From the NCBI GenBank assembly GCA_030123525.1, contig CP126125.1, positions 2,108,001 through 2,172,000 on the forward strand: a stretch of DNA of 64,000 bases, read 5' to 3'. Under the pieces are notes generated by a model, which was not told where the DNA came from, did no database searches, and saw only the letters and a program-made list of their open reading frames with translations. The position numbers were made by a program, and so were the translations under genes. Below, piece after piece: positions 1 through 9,062 of the stretch (the first letter of the stretch is position 1; every line of letters starts with the position of its first letter). Source of the stretch: ELB16-189 sp018266435. GTDB lineage: Bacteria > Bacteroidota > Bacteroidia > Cytophagales > Cyclobacteriaceae.

Positions 1-942
1 GATAAAAGCGATCCGGTTGCGGTGCTTGGGATCCATGTTGGCATGTATTTTAAAAACAAACCCTGAAAATTTTTCTTCGGAGGGTTTCACTTCGCGAACG
101 GTAGTAGCACGCGGAATGGGTGGCGGAGCAATGCGAATGAATGTATCCAATAATTCTTTTACGCCAAAATTATTCACAGCACTTCCGAAAAATACAGGGG
201 CCACTTTTCCGGCCAGGTAATCAGTCACTTCAAACTCAGGATAAACTCCTTCAATTAGTTCTACATCGGCACGTAGTTGTTGCGCATAGTTTTCGCCCAC
301 CAACTGATCCAGTTCCGGGCTGTGAATGTCGGCAATTTCAATTCCTTCTTCCACCGTAGTTTTACTCGGTGTAAAAAGTTGTAATTTTTTTTCGTACAAA
401 CTATATACACCCTTAAATGTTTTGCCCATGCTGATGGGCCAGCTCAGTGGCCGCACATTGATGGTTAGTTTTTCTTCAATTTCATCGAGTAAATCAAACG
501 GGTCGCGGCCTTCGCGGTCGAGTTTGTTGATGAAGCACAGCACGGGGGTACTGCGCATGCGGCACACCTCCATTAGTTTTTCGGTTTGCGTCTCTACGCC
601 CTTCACACAGTCAATGACCATGATCACGCTATCCACGGCTGTGAGGGTGCGGTAGGTGTCTTCGGCAAAATCCTGGTGACCGGGTGTGTCGAGTAAATTT
701 ACTTTTACGTCTTTGTAATGAAAGCCCATGACCGAAGTGGCCACCGAAATGCCACGCTGCTTTTCAATCTCCATCCAGTCGCTGCGCGCATGGTCTTTGA
801 TTTTTGATGATTTGACTGCGCCAGCTTTTTGAATGGCGCCACCAAAGAGCAGTAATTTTTCAGTTAATGTGGTTTTGCCCGCATCGGGGTGGCTGATGAT
901 GCCAAACGTTCTGCGCTTGCTGATTTCTTGTTCTAAAGACAT
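1..942 (-). CDS. prfC: Peptide chain release factor 3 (RF3), partial
   Basis: Translational GTPase that removes RF1/RF2 from the ribosome after termination. The 314 visible residues are the N-terminal G domain and the start of domain II; the C-terminus lies beyond the left edge. Reading from the ATG at 942 gives MSLEQEISKRRTFGIISHPD, then the P-loop (SHPDAGKT, residues 17-24), a switch I QRGISV, G3 DTPGHQDF, and G4 NKLDREGRDP, which is the RF3-type extension of NKxD. The His after DTPG is present, so the GTPase looks intact, unlike the EF-G paralogue at 34-36 kb. A -7-like box sits 19 bases upstream. Identification is secure. Confidence 0.95.
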   Translation of the reverse strand, partial: MSLEQEISKRRTFGIISHPDAGKTTLTEKLLLFGGAIQKAGAVKSSKIKDHARSDWMEIEKQRGISVATSVMGFHYKDVKVNLLDTPGHQDFAEDTYRTLTAVDSVIMVIDCVKGVETQTEKLMEVCRMRSTPVLCFINKLDREGRDPFDLLDEIEEKLTINVRPLSWPISMGKTFKGVYSLYEKKLQLFTPSKTTVEEGIEIADIHSPELDQLVGENYAQQLRADVELIEGVYPEFEVTDYLAGKVAPVFFGSAVNNFGVKELLDTFIRIAPPPIPRATTVREVKPSEEKFSGFVFKIHANMDPKHRNRIAFI

Positions 943-960
943 GTCATTTTTTTCGAGGCG

Positions 961-968
961 CAAAAATA
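961..968 (-). promoter_or_regulatory. Candidate -7 box for prfC
   Basis: On the minus strand this reads TATTTTTG, a perfect match to the Bacteroidota -7 consensus TAnnTTTG, 19 bases before the prfC ATG. No convincing TTG is seen at -33, so this is a partial promoter match. Confidence 0.4.
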
Positions 969-1033
969 AGAAAAGGTATTGATTGTGCCGGATGCAGGGG
1001 TTTATGAAATGAATGAAAGCCTGAACGGCAGGC

Positions 1034-2269
1034 TTAATTCTTTAGAATCACAAACTCCACCCTTCGGTTCAGTTTTCTTCCTTCTTCGGTTTCGTTAGTG
1101 GCAAGGGGCTTTGTGCTGCCAAAACCTACACCCTTTATTCGTTTAGAGTTGATTCCTTTTACAACCAGGTAATTTTTGATTTTGTTTACACGCTGCTGCG
1201 AAAGTTCCTGATCGCGCGCGGCATTGCCCCGGTTGTCGGTATGGCCCTGCAGTTCAATCTGCACTTTTGGATTAGTCTTTAAAAAAATGTAAACAGAATC
1301 TAACTCCGGGTATGATTCAGAAAGTAGATTGGTGGTACTGACCTGGAATAAAATATTTTTCAGTTTTATACTTACGCCTTTTTCAATAGGCTGAAGTTTA
1401 AATTCTGCCTCAATCATTTTCAGATCAGAAGTTGTAGGATTGAACAGCTCGGCATAATTGATAAAATTGATTGAACTGATACGAACTTCTTGCCTAATGC
1501 GCGGAATAATTTTCGCAAAACTTCCATCAGCCACAGTAGTGATAGCCGAAGCGGAGTCAGATTGAAAAACAATGCTGGCGGCCACACCTTCTCTTGTTTT
1601 TGAATCGATTACCTTCCCTGAAAGAATAACCTGATCGGGAGGCAAGGTCAGTACCCGGTTCAGGTCTGCATAAAACTGATCGAGGGTTTTGCGCAGGGCC
1701 ATTCCCACCGTAATATTTTCACCTTGCTCCATGGTCATGTTCAGGTTGCCTTCAAACTCCTTGTCGGTGCCGTCTGTTATATAAAGTGTTTCATATTTTT
1801 TTATGAGGTACAAACTATTGTTAACCGTGGCACTCAGTTCTATCCTCACTTTGGCAAATGATTGCCCGCGAATAAACCCGCGCACTTGTGGGTAAAATAT
1901 TTCTACGGAAGAATTAATGACCAGTTTTTTTGATGGCGATGTGTGTTTTTTGTTCGGTCTGAATTTTTTAAGGTCAGCAGTTATTTTGTTTTGAATCTCT
2001 GCCATAGTGGATGATTCAAAGAATTCATTGAGAGCATGAACCTTTTTGTTTTTATAAACTTCTTCCCCATAAAACTGGCTGCGCTTATCTTCGGGAAGCG
2101 AAATACTCACTTCGTAATTTGAAAGGTTAAGGTTCTTAATTTTTGATGCACTGTTGTGCAATTTGGGTCTGGAATAGAACAACCGGGCGTTGAGTTTGTT
2201 TTGGCCGAAGCTAAAAAAACAGCCTAACAACCCTGCTGACACAAAAGCAACGGTTCTGATTATTAACAC
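1034..2269 (-). CDS. OmpA-family outer membrane protein with carboxypeptidase-regulatory-like domain
   Basis: Envelope protein. From the GTG at 2269 it has a hydrophobic export signal (LIIRTVAFVSAGLLGCFFSFG), which holds an LLGC lipobox-like stretch and ends in SFGQ, a possible signal peptidase I site. A long middle region of unknown fold follows. Next comes a carboxypeptidase-D-regulatory-like beta sandwich (GKVIDSKTREGV...), then a C-terminal OmpA peptidoglycan-binding domain with QGHTDNRGN and LNRRVEFVI. The frame stays open to an ATG at 2431, but that start would overlap the first codon of the divergent amidohydrolase and put an extra hydrophobic segment before the signal peptide. A promoter-like TTG-N20-TATCTTCG (-7 part at 2284-2291) also lies inside that extension. 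I therefore prefer 2269. Likely links outer membrane and cell wall; the partner is unknown. Confidence 0.75.
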   Translation of the reverse strand: MLIIRTVAFVSAGLLGCFFSFGQNKLNARLFYSRPKLHNSASKIKNLNLSNYEVSISLPEDKRSQFYGEEVYKNKKVHALNEFFESSTMAEIQNKITADLKKFRPNKKHTSPSKKLVINSSVEIFYPQVRGFIRGQSFAKVRIELSATVNNSLYLIKKYETLYITDGTDKEFEGNLNMTMEQGENITVGMALRKTLDQFYADLNRVLTLPPDQVILSGKVIDSKTREGVAASIVFQSDSASAITTVADGSFAKIIPRIRQEVRISSINFINYAELFNPTTSDLKMIEAEFKLQPIEKGVSIKLKNILFQVSTTNLLSESYPELDSVYIFLKTNPKVQIELQGHTDNRGNAARDQELSQQRVNKIKNYLVVKGINSKRIKGVGFGSTKPLATNETEEGRKLNRRVEFVILKN

Positions 2270-2429
2270 AGGAATTTTATTTGCGAAGATAACCGAAGAA
2301 GCAGGAGGCAACAAGTAAACCGCACCACACCAAATTCTGAAAATTCTATTTACTTTTAATAACCGATCAACATAAGCGAATAAAACCGACTGAATAATCA
2401 GCACTGCAATAATTCCTAAAATTACAGCC

Positions 2430-4100
2430 ATGAAAAATCTGATACTCCTCTTTTTTGTTTTCAGTTGCAGTAATGTGTTTTCGCAGGCCGACCTTATTTT
2501 TTACAACGGCCGCGTGTGGACGGGTGAAAATGAAAAATCATTTGCTGAGGCAGTAGCCATCAAAGGAAATAAAATCTGGTCAGTAGGTACATCTACAGAA
2601 ATTATAAAATTAGGTAATGATAACACCGAGAAAATTGATCTGAATGGAAAATTGCTCATGGCCGGATTCAACGATGCACATATTCATTTTCTCAGCGGCT
2701 CTCTTCTGCTGTCAGAAGTGATGGCGTTTGATGCAAAGTCACTTCAGCAAGTTCAGCAGCTTGTGGTTGACTATGCGGCCCGCAACCCCTCACGGCCATG
2801 GATTACCGGGCGAGGATGGCTTTATGATCTGCCGGGTTTTGGGGGTAGCATGCCTACTAAGCAGATGCTTGATGTGGTAGAACCTGATCGTCCGGTGTTT
2901 CTGAAGGCATACGATGGCCACACGGCATGGGCCAACAGCAAAGCCTTGATGTTGGCAGGAATCGATAAAAATTTTACGTACAATGGCTATGGCGAAGTGC
3001 TTCGCGATGCCTCAGGCGAACCTACTGGTATATTGACAGAAAACGCTATGGACTTGATCGCCCGGGTAGTGCCCAAGCCCACCCAACATGAAAAACTAAG
3101 CGCCATGCGAATGGGGTTTAACCTGATTTCATCATTAGGGATTACCAGTTTACAAAACGCCAGCGGTTCACCCGAAGAAGTAGCCTTGTATGAAGAACTG
3201 CTTAGAAATAATGATTTGACATCGCGCGTATCAGCTGCCTTTTCAATAACAGCACAAACCAGCGAAGCAGACATTGTCAATTATAGTAAAATAAAAAAAG
3301 CAGTAGGTAAAAACCCGATGCTGTCGGCCGGTGCAGTGAAATTTGTATCAGATGGGGTGATTGAGTCGCACACAGCGGCCATGCTGGAGCCGTACTCAAA
3401 TACGCCCGCCACCTTGGGCAATTTGAGCATACCCCAAGAGGTGTATGAAAAATTGGTAATCCGGTTTGATAAAGAAGGATTTCAGATTTACACTCACGCC
3501 ATTGGTGATCGCGCGGTACGCACGGCATTGGATGCTTACGAAAAAGCAAAAAAGGTAAACCGAACTACAGACAGGCGCCATCGCGTGGAGCACATTGAAA
3601 CGATAAACCCTGCAGACTTGCCCCGCTTTGCGCAACTGGGTGTTATGGCTTCGATGGAACCAATACATGCTGACCCGGGCACGATTGAAGTGTGGGAAAA
3701 AGCAATCGGAGAGAAGAGGTTGCCCAACTCATTTGCATGGGCCGCGTTGCTCAAAGCCGGAGCGCACTTGGTATACAGCAGCGATTGGCCGGCAGCCATC
3801 AGTCTAGACCCCATCCGCGGCATACACGTGGCGGTAAACAGAAGTACCCCCGAAGGCAAACCCGTGGGAGGCTGGATACCCGAACAAAAAATTTCAATGG
3901 TGGAAGCACTGAAAGCTTACACCCAGGGAGGCGCGTATTCTTCATTTGAAGAAAAAACCAAAGGCAAAGTGTTGCCCGGTTACTTAGCGGATGTGATTGT
4001 GTTGTCTGAAAATCTATTCACACTCAACCCAATGGATGTTTACAAAACCAAAGTAGTGCAGACCGTGATGGACGGAAAAGTGGTATACCGGGCAAAATGA
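2430..4100 (+). CDS. Secreted amidohydrolase family 3 (YtcJ-like) protein
   Basis: Metal-dependent hydrolase of the amidohydrolase superfamily, 556 aa. The N-terminus is an export signal (MKNLILLFFVFSCSNVFSQA) that could be cut by signal peptidase I at VFS-Q or lipidated at FSC. The first metal-binding pair is NDAHIHF (His84, His86). Further ligand motifs are THAIGDRA (about residue 356), HRVEHIE (about 385-390) and SSDWPA (about 451). The C-terminal composite beta sandwich ends in VVQTVMDGKVVYR, typical of this family. The substrate cannot be told from sequence; relatives act on N-acyl or cyclic amide compounds. It stands alone, divergent from the OmpA-like gene. Confidence 0.85.
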   Translation: MKNLILLFFVFSCSNVFSQADLIFYNGRVWTGENEKSFAEAVAIKGNKIWSVGTSTEIIKLGNDNTEKIDLNGKLLMAGFNDAHIHFLSGSLLLSEVMAFDAKSLQQVQQLVVDYAARNPSRPWITGRGWLYDLPGFGGSMPTKQMLDVVEPDRPVFLKAYDGHTAWANSKALMLAGIDKNFTYNGYGEVLRDASGEPTGILTENAMDLIARVVPKPTQHEKLSAMRMGFNLISSLGITSLQNASGSPEEVALYEELLRNNDLTSRVSAAFSITAQTSEADIVNYSKIKKAVGKNPMLSAGAVKFVSDGVIESHTAAMLEPYSNTPATLGNLSIPQEVYEKLVIRFDKEGFQIYTHAIGDRAVRTALDAYEKAKKVNRTTDRRHRVEHIETINPADLPRFAQLGVMASMEPIHADPGTIEVWEKAIGEKRLPNSFAWAALLKAGAHLVYSSDWPAAISLDPIRGIHVAVNRSTPEGKPVGGWIPEQKISMVEALKAYTQGGAYSSFEEKTKGKVLPGYLADVIVLSENLFTLNPMDVYKTKVVQTVMDGKVVYRAK

Positions 4101-4274
4101 TTTTATTGATTGGCAGTTACTTACTTGTAATTTCTATCTCCTCCAGATCGACTTTCGTTGGAGGACGATCGTGTATTTAAGTTCATAGCATCGCTCCCTG
4201 CCGGTACTCACAAGAGATGAGACAAGAAAAAAGAGAAAATCGCTCTATTAATACTTGAGGTAAGAAAAATAAAA

Positions 4275-4294
4275 AAGGGCAGTTGCCCGCCCTT
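4275..4294 (-). terminator. Rho-independent terminator of the DUF2795 gene
   Basis: Read on the minus strand: stem AAGGGC / GCCCTT around an 8-base loop (which can extend the pairing as GGGC-AACT-GCCC), followed directly by TTTTATTTTT. It lies 26 bases after the stop of the DUF2795 gene. The rest of the 4101-4320 spacer shows only a loose CCTCCA/TGGAGG inverted repeat at 4140-4164 without a T-run. Confidence 0.85.
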
Positions 4295-4320
4295 AGTCAA
4301 TTTTTTACAATTTCAGAATT

Positions 4321-4542
4321 CTAATACTCGTCTTCGTTGAAGAAGAAATCTTCCTTGGTAGGATAATCGGGCCATATTTCTTCAATGCTTTCATACGGCT
4401 GGCCGTCATCTTCCAGTTCTTGTAAATTCTCCACCACTTCCAGTGGTGCGCCCGAGCGAATGGAGAAGTCAATCAATTCGTCCTTGGTAGCCGGCCAAGG
4501 TGCATCCTCTAAATACGAAGCCAATTCCAATGTCCAATACAT
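4321..4542 (-). CDS. DUF2795 domain protein (small, acidic, conserved in Bacteroidota)
   Basis: A 73-residue acidic protein starting MYWTLELASYLEDAPWPATK and ending in a strongly acidic tail (KEDFFFNEDEY). The central stretch DELIDFSIRSGAPLEVVENL is the DUF2795 core, a short helical domain. No function is established for the family. The gene is flanked by its own promoter-like sequence (4564-4593) and terminator (4275-4294), so it appears to be a single-gene transcript and probably well expressed. The sequence resembles the near-invariant Bacteroidota form, which suggests a housekeeping role. Confidence 0.9.
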   Translation of the reverse strand: MYWTLELASYLEDAPWPATKDELIDFSIRSGAPLEVVENLQELEDDGQPYESIEEIWPDYPTKEDFFFNEDEY

Positions 4543-4563
4543 AATTCCCCTTTAAATTTTTCG

Positions 4564-4593
4564 CAAAAGTAAAATTAATTGGAACAAAAGCAA
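4564..4593 (-). promoter_or_regulatory. Bacteroidota-type promoter of the DUF2795 gene
   Basis: Minus strand: TTG (4591-4593), a 19-base spacer, then TACTTTTG (4564-4571), a full match to TTG-N19-21-TAnnTTTG. The start site would fall near 4557, about 15 bases before the ATG at 4542. Confidence 0.6.
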
Positions 4594-4734
4594 GCTATTT
4601 CAAAACGGGCTGCAGGTTGTTAGTTTCAAGTTTCTGGCAGAGCAGCATCTTCTGTCTCTCTTTCTCATCTGTACAACCCTAATTTCTGTGCTGCGTTCTC
4701 AATTCTTCGGTGCATAATTCCCAATTTCCGATGT

Positions 4735-4742
4735 TATATTTG
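4735..4742 (+). promoter_or_regulatory. Candidate -7 box for ettA
   Basis: TATATTTG is a perfect TAnnTTTG match, 26 bases before the ettA ATG at 4769. There is no clear TTG 19-21 bases upstream, so only the -7 element is supported. The remainder of the 4594-4734 spacer shows nothing else recognisable. Confidence 0.45.
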
Positions 4743-4768
4743 CCGCCTCAAACCGAATCCTAAATTTC

Positions 4769-6451
4769 ATGGCAGACGAAAAAATAATTTTCTCGATGAC
4801 GGGCGTAAACAAGATTTACCCCCCGAGCAAACAAGTACTCAAAAATATTTATCTCTCATTTTTTTATGGTGCAAAAATTGGAGTATTGGGCTTGAATGGC
4901 TCAGGAAAATCATCCTTACTTAGAATTATTGCCGGCATAGACAAAGAATTTCAGGGAGAAGTGGTTTCTGATCTGGGCTACTCAGTTGGCTTGCTGGAGC
5001 AAGAGCCGCAACTCGATAAAACCAAAACGGTAAAAGAAATTGTGGAAGAAGGCGTGAAGGAAACCGTTGCCCTGCTGAAAGAGTTTGAAGCCATCAACGA
5101 AAAATTTGCCGATCCGGAAGTATTGGAAGACCCGGATAAAATGGAAAAACTGATTGCCAAACAGGCACAGGTTCAAGAAAAATTAGATGCCGTTGGAGCG
5201 TGGGAACTTGACCACAAACTGGATCGTGCCATGGATGCCTTACGCTGCCCTCCGCCCGATGCTAAAGTAGAACATCTTTCAGGTGGTGAGAAACGAAGAA
5301 TTGCCTTGTGCCGCCTGTTGTTGCAAGAACCCGATGTGTTGCTGCTGGATGAGCCAACCAACCACTTGGATGCAGAATCTGTCTTGTGGCTGGAAGAACA
5401 TTTGCGACAATACAAAGGCACAATCATAGCCGTAACCCACGACCGTTATTTTCTAGACAACGTAGCCGGATGGATATTGGAATTAGATCGCGGAGAAGGA
5501 ATCCCGTGGAAAGGAAATTACTCCAGTTGGCTCGAACAAAAACAAAAACGATTGGCACAAGAAGAAAAAACCGAAAGCAAACGCCAGAAAGCATTGGAGC
5601 GTGAGTTGGAATGGGTGCGCATGAACCCCAAAGGCCGCCATGCCAAAGGAAAAGCACGTTTGAGCGCGTATGATAAATTATTGTCGCAGGAAGTGAAAGA
5701 GCGTGAAGAGAAACTGGAACTTTTTATTCCTCCGGGACCGCGTTTGGGAAATAAAGTAATCGAAGCCAACGGGGTATCAAAAGCGTATGGAGAAAAGCTG
5801 TTGTATGAAAACCTCACGTTTATGCTGCCTCCAGCCGGTATCGTGGGGATCATCGGTCCTAATGGGGCCGGAAAAACCACACTCTTTAAAATGATCATCG
5901 GAAAAGAAAAGCCAGACTCCGGAACTTTCTCCGTTGGTGAAACCGTGCAGATCGCCTATGTGGATCAAGAGCACGATGACCTGAAGCCTGACGATACGGT
6001 ATTTCAGGCCATTACCGGAGGAAATGATTTGATCCTGCTGGGCGGAAAAGAAATGAACGCCCGTGCCTATGTCGGGAAATTCAATTTTAATGGCACCGAT
6101 CAGCAAAAGAAGATTAAGGAACTTTCAGGTGGAATGCGCAATCGCGTTCACTTGGCCATCGCGCTAAAGCAGGGCGGAAATTTACTGCTGCTCGATGAGC
6201 CGACCAATGACCTGGATGTAAATACACTTCGTGCACTGGAAGAAGCACTTGAAAATTTTGGTGGCTGCGCGGTGATTATTTCGCACGACCGTTGGTTTTT
6301 AGATCGTGTGTGTACACACATCCTCGCGTTTGAGGGCGACTCGCAAGTATTTTGGTTTGAAGGTTCGTTCAGCGAATACGAAGAAAACAAAAAGAAACGC
6401 CTGGGTGATGAACAACCGCACAGGATTAAATACAAGAAACTCGTTAAGTAA
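4769..6451 (+). CDS. ettA: Energy-dependent translational throttle protein EttA (ABC-F)
   Basis: Soluble ABC-F ATPase that binds the ribosomal E site and gates entry into elongation according to ATP/ADP ratio. It has 560 aa, the usual EttA length, with two ABC domains and no membrane segments. The first has Walker A GLNGSGKSS (41-49), the EttA arm insertion, LSGGEKRR (about 170) and Walker B LLLDEPTNHLD. The second has GPNGAGKTT (about 364-372), LSGGMRNR (about 452) and LLLLDEPTNDLD. The basic P-site tether linker between them (KRQKALERELEWVRMNPKGRHAKGKARLSAYDKL, split here as two parts around residue 285) is intact. The full-length match to EttA makes the assignment firm. Confidence 0.95.
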   Translation: MADEKIIFSMTGVNKIYPPSKQVLKNIYLSFFYGAKIGVLGLNGSGKSSLLRIIAGIDKEFQGEVVSDLGYSVGLLEQEPQLDKTKTVKEIVEEGVKETVALLKEFEAINEKFADPEVLEDPDKMEKLIAKQAQVQEKLDAVGAWELDHKLDRAMDALRCPPPDAKVEHLSGGEKRRIALCRLLLQEPDVLLLDEPTNHLDAESVLWLEEHLRQYKGTIIAVTHDRYFLDNVAGWILELDRGEGIPWKGNYSSWLEQKQKRLAQEEKTESKRQKALERELEWVRMNPKGRHAKGKARLSAYDKLLSQEVKEREEKLELFIPPGPRLGNKVIEANGVSKAYGEKLLYENLTFMLPPAGIVGIIGPNGAGKTTLFKMIIGKEKPDSGTFSVGETVQIAYVDQEHDDLKPDDTVFQAITGGNDLILLGGKEMNARAYVGKFNFNGTDQQKKIKELSGGMRNRVHLAIALKQGGNLLLLDEPTNDLDVNTLRALEEALENFGGCAVIISHDRWFLDRVCTHILAFEGDSQVFWFEGSFSEYEENKKKRLGDEQPHRIKYKKLVK

Positions 6452-6503
6452 TTTGAGAGTTTGAAAATGAGCTTTTGTATCTCGTACTCAAATTCTCAAA
6501 TTA
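6449..6503. repeat. Octamer-periodic inverted repeat after ettA
   Basis: Arms 6449-6464 and 6488-6503 are complementary over 16 positions with one G/T wobble (TAATTTGAGAGTTTGA against TCAAATTCTCAAATTA). The right side shows an 8-base period (TCAAATTC, TCAAATTA, then ATTAATTC and TCGAATTG). It begins at the ettA stop codon and fills the spacer to the next gene. It could act as an AT-rich processing or termination hairpin; no T-run follows. Confidence 0.6.
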
Positions 6504-6521
6504 ATTAATTCTCGAATTGCT

Positions 6522-6890
6522 ATGCGACCTCTCTACACTATTCTTCTCCTGATTGCCTCTAATACGTTTATGACTTTTGCCTGGTATGGCCACTTGAAGT
6601 TTAAGGAGATGAAGTGGAGCGAAAACCTGTCGCTGGCGTGGGTAATCTTCATCAGTTGGGGGATTGCCTTGTTTGAATACATGTTGCAGGTGCCGGCTAA
6701 CCGCATTGGGTTTAAAGAATATGGCGGCCCTTTCTCGCTCGTAGAATTGAAAGTAATTCAAGAAGTAATTACGCTCTCGGTGTTTGTTATTTTCTCAATA
6801 GTATTTTTTAAAAACGAAACACTGAAGCTTAATCATTTCATTGGGTTTGGCTTTCTTATTCTGGCTGTGTACTTCATTTTTAAAAAATAG
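6522..6890 (+). CDS. DMT-family DUF486 small membrane protein
   Basis: A 122-residue inner membrane protein with about four transmembrane helices: TILLLIASNTFMTFAWYG, SLAWVIFISWGIALFEYML, VITLSVFVIFSIVFF and FIGFGFLILAVYFIF. The conserved loop LQVPANRIGFKEYGGPFS is the DUF486 signature; the family is related to drug/metabolite transporters. Transport activity has not been shown for it. It follows ettA by 70 bases and precedes the aminotransferase by 14, so it is probably cotranscribed with the latter. Confidence 0.88.
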   Translation: MRPLYTILLLIASNTFMTFAWYGHLKFKEMKWSENLSLAWVIFISWGIALFEYMLQVPANRIGFKEYGGPFSLVELKVIQEVITLSVFVIFSIVFFKNETLKLNHFIGFGFLILAVYFIFKK

Positions 6891-6904
6891 TTGACAAAAT
6901 TGTT

Positions 6905-8203
6905 ATGCGTCAAAAGTTGTTGAGTGACGGAGCCAAAGAGTTGAGTTATGAAATACGCGAGATCGTAAAAAAAGCAGACCAACTCAAAGCATTAGGCAGG
7001 CCTATTTCTTGGGAAAACATAGGCGACCCGATTACCAAGCACCATCAACTTCCATTGTGGATTAAACAAATTGTTTCTGATTTAGCCCTGGAAAATGATA
7101 CATATAGTTACTGCCCGTCTAAAGGAGTATTGGAAACACGTGAATTTCTGGCATCTCAAACTAATTCTCTCCGCGGAGCACGCATTACAGCTGATGACAT
7201 TACTTTTTTTAACGGATTGGGCGATGCCATTGCCAAAGTTTATCAGTTTCTTGATCCGGCTTCGCGCATCATCGGGCCTTCACCTGCGTACTCCACACAT
7301 TCCAGTGCCGAGGCAGCTCATGCTAATCATCAGCCACTGACGTATCAACTCAACCCCAACAATCATTGGTATCCTGATGTGGACGACTTGTATAAAAAAG
7401 TAAAATACAACCCCAGCATAGTGGGTATTTTGATCATCAATCCCGATAACCCAACGGGTATGGTGTATCCGCTTGAAACGTTGAAGTGGATTGTTGACAT
7501 AGCACGTGAGTTTAATTTGTTTTTGATTGCCGATGAGATTTATATCAACATTACTTACAACGGGGCTAAAGCCCACGCGCTGGCCGAAGTGATTGGTGAA
7601 GTGCCCGGTATTTCTATGAAAGGAATTTCAAAAGAATTACCCTGGCCGGGAGCGCGCTGCGGATGGGTGGAATACTACAACCGCCAACACGATGATGACT
7701 TCAACAAACTTTGCCAGGCAATAGACAATGCGAAGATGATTGAAGTTTGCTCAACCAAACTTCCGCAGTTGGCATTGACAAAAATCATTCGCGACCCGCG
7801 CTTTAAAAGCTATCGAAATGAGACCAATCAATGCATTGGCCGGAGAAGCCAATTAATTTCTTCTATTTTTAGCGGAGTGAAAGAAGTGATGTTTAACGAA
7901 ACCTACGGAGCCTTTTACAACACCATCATCTTTCGCGAAGGCATATTGAAGCCACACCAGACAATGAAAATTGAAAATGACGAAGTGCGAAAACTGGTTG
8001 AGACATGGACAAGCCAGGACATTCCACTGGATAAACGGTTTGTCTACTATTTATTAGGAGCTAAAGGAATTTGTGTAGTTCCAATTTCATCGTTTAGCAG
8101 CGAATTGCAGGGGTTTCGTGTAACGTTGCTCGAAGAAAACGAAGACGAACTGGTTAAAATATTTACAGCTATAGCCGAGGGTATTCGCGAGTTTACACAA
8201 TAG
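6905..8203 (+). CDS. Pyridoxal-phosphate-dependent class I/II aminotransferase
   Basis: Fold-type I PLP enzyme of 432 aa. It contains NPDNPTGM, the Asn-Pro motif of class I aminotransferases, ADEIYI with the Asp that contacts the pyridine nitrogen, and SKELPWPGARCGW with Lys243 as the expected Schiff-base lysine followed by an Arg. The start at 6905 gives a short N-terminal helix before the PISWENIGDP substrate-binding stretch. The stop is two bases from the convergent propeller gene. Substrate specificity (aspartate, alanine, aromatic or other) cannot be decided from the motifs; the upstream DUF486 gene gives no hint. Confidence 0.88.
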   Translation: MRQKLLSDGAKELSYEIREIVKKADQLKALGRPISWENIGDPITKHHQLPLWIKQIVSDLALENDTYSYCPSKGVLETREFLASQTNSLRGARITADDITFFNGLGDAIAKVYQFLDPASRIIGPSPAYSTHSSAEAAHANHQPLTYQLNPNNHWYPDVDDLYKKVKYNPSIVGILIINPDNPTGMVYPLETLKWIVDIAREFNLFLIADEIYINITYNGAKAHALAEVIGEVPGISMKGISKELPWPGARCGWVEYYNRQHDDDFNKLCQAIDNAKMIEVCSTKLPQLALTKIIRDPRFKSYRNETNQCIGRRSQLISSIFSGVKEVMFNETYGAFYNTIIFREGILKPHQTMKIENDEVRKLVETWTSQDIPLDKRFVYYLLGAKGICVVPISSFSSELQGFRVTLLEENEDELVKIFTAIAEGIREFTQ

Positions 8204-8205
8204 GT

Positions 8206-9030
8206 TTATTTTATTTCATACGCCATTATAGAGTTGGCATAGAATGTGGGCACAAACAGCGTTTTGGTTTTGGCATCGTAATCAATATCGGCTGAGTTTA
8301 TTTTTTTGTTCTTGGTATCCAGCAATTGGGTGGTAACACCTTTGTTACTCACATGATCGATCTCTCCATTCCAACTTGAAACCAAATATCCTTGTCTAAA
8401 AGGCACGACACCATCTGCGCCCGGTGCGGTGGTGGCAAACAACGATAGTTTCTTATCCTGGCTCAGTTTGTAGTTTTTTCCGTTGGTAAAATTAACTACG
8501 TACAAATCATTGCCTTCGCTGAGCAGCCCGTTGACTCCGTTCAGTTCAGCACTTTCGTAATAGGTGGCTATTTTTCCGGATATGAGTGAGTGGATTTTTC
8601 CGGTTTGAGTATCAGAAATGTAAACTACGCCTTTACTGGTTACGGTAATGTCATTCAAAAACTTTGCTCCTTCCACATCAAAATGGTTTACGATTTTTCC
8701 TGTAGCAATATCAATTTCAGTCACCTTTGAAATATCAGCTACATATAACTTCCCGTTGTGTAAGCCCATGCCTTTGGGGGCATCCAATCCTTCCACCCAT
8801 TTGAGAGAAATAATTTTTCCATCCATGCCTACCTTAGAAATGAACCCATTTCCGTCTTTGGCACCGGGGTTGCCGTTGATGTTGGCTACATACAAAATGT
8901 TTTTTTCATGATCCACTAATACTGATTCGGGCACACGGAGCAGCGTATCGGTTTTCCATTTCAGTGTTAGATTTTGTGAATAGGCAAAACCTGAAACAAG
9001 GATGAGTAAAAATACGATGCAGTTTTTCAT
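8206..9030 (-). CDS. Secreted SMP-30/NHL-like six-bladed beta-propeller protein
   Basis: 274 aa with a clear signal peptide (MKNCIVFLLILVSGFAYSQ). The mature part shows repeated propeller blades with NGLL, DAPKGMGLHNGKLYVADIS and SKGVVYISDTQTGKIH motifs, as in SMP-30/gluconolactonase/LRE or NHL-type proteins. It is the last gene of the minus-strand gld cassette, 32 bases after the DUF4340 gene, so it may be periplasmic or surface exposed and coexpressed with the ABC system. No catalytic metal site was identified with confidence, so an enzymatic role is not claimed. Confidence 0.75.
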   Translation of the reverse strand: MKNCIVFLLILVSGFAYSQNLTLKWKTDTLLRVPESVLVDHEKNILYVANINGNPGAKDGNGFISKVGMDGKIISLKWVEGLDAPKGMGLHNGKLYVADISKVTEIDIATGKIVNHFDVEGAKFLNDITVTSKGVVYISDTQTGKIHSLISGKIATYYESAELNGVNGLLSEGNDLYVVNFTNGKNYKLSQDKKLSLFATTAPGADGVVPFRQGYLVSSWNGEIDHVSNKGVTTQLLDTKNKKINSADIDYDAKTKTLFVPTFYANSIMAYEIK

Positions 9031-9062
9031 GGCTTAAAAGTTTACCTAAAAGTAACAGATTA

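Noticed and set aside
4140..4164. CCTCCA/TGGAGG inverted repeat after the amidohydrolase
   Set aside because: Long loop and no T-run, so not called a terminator.
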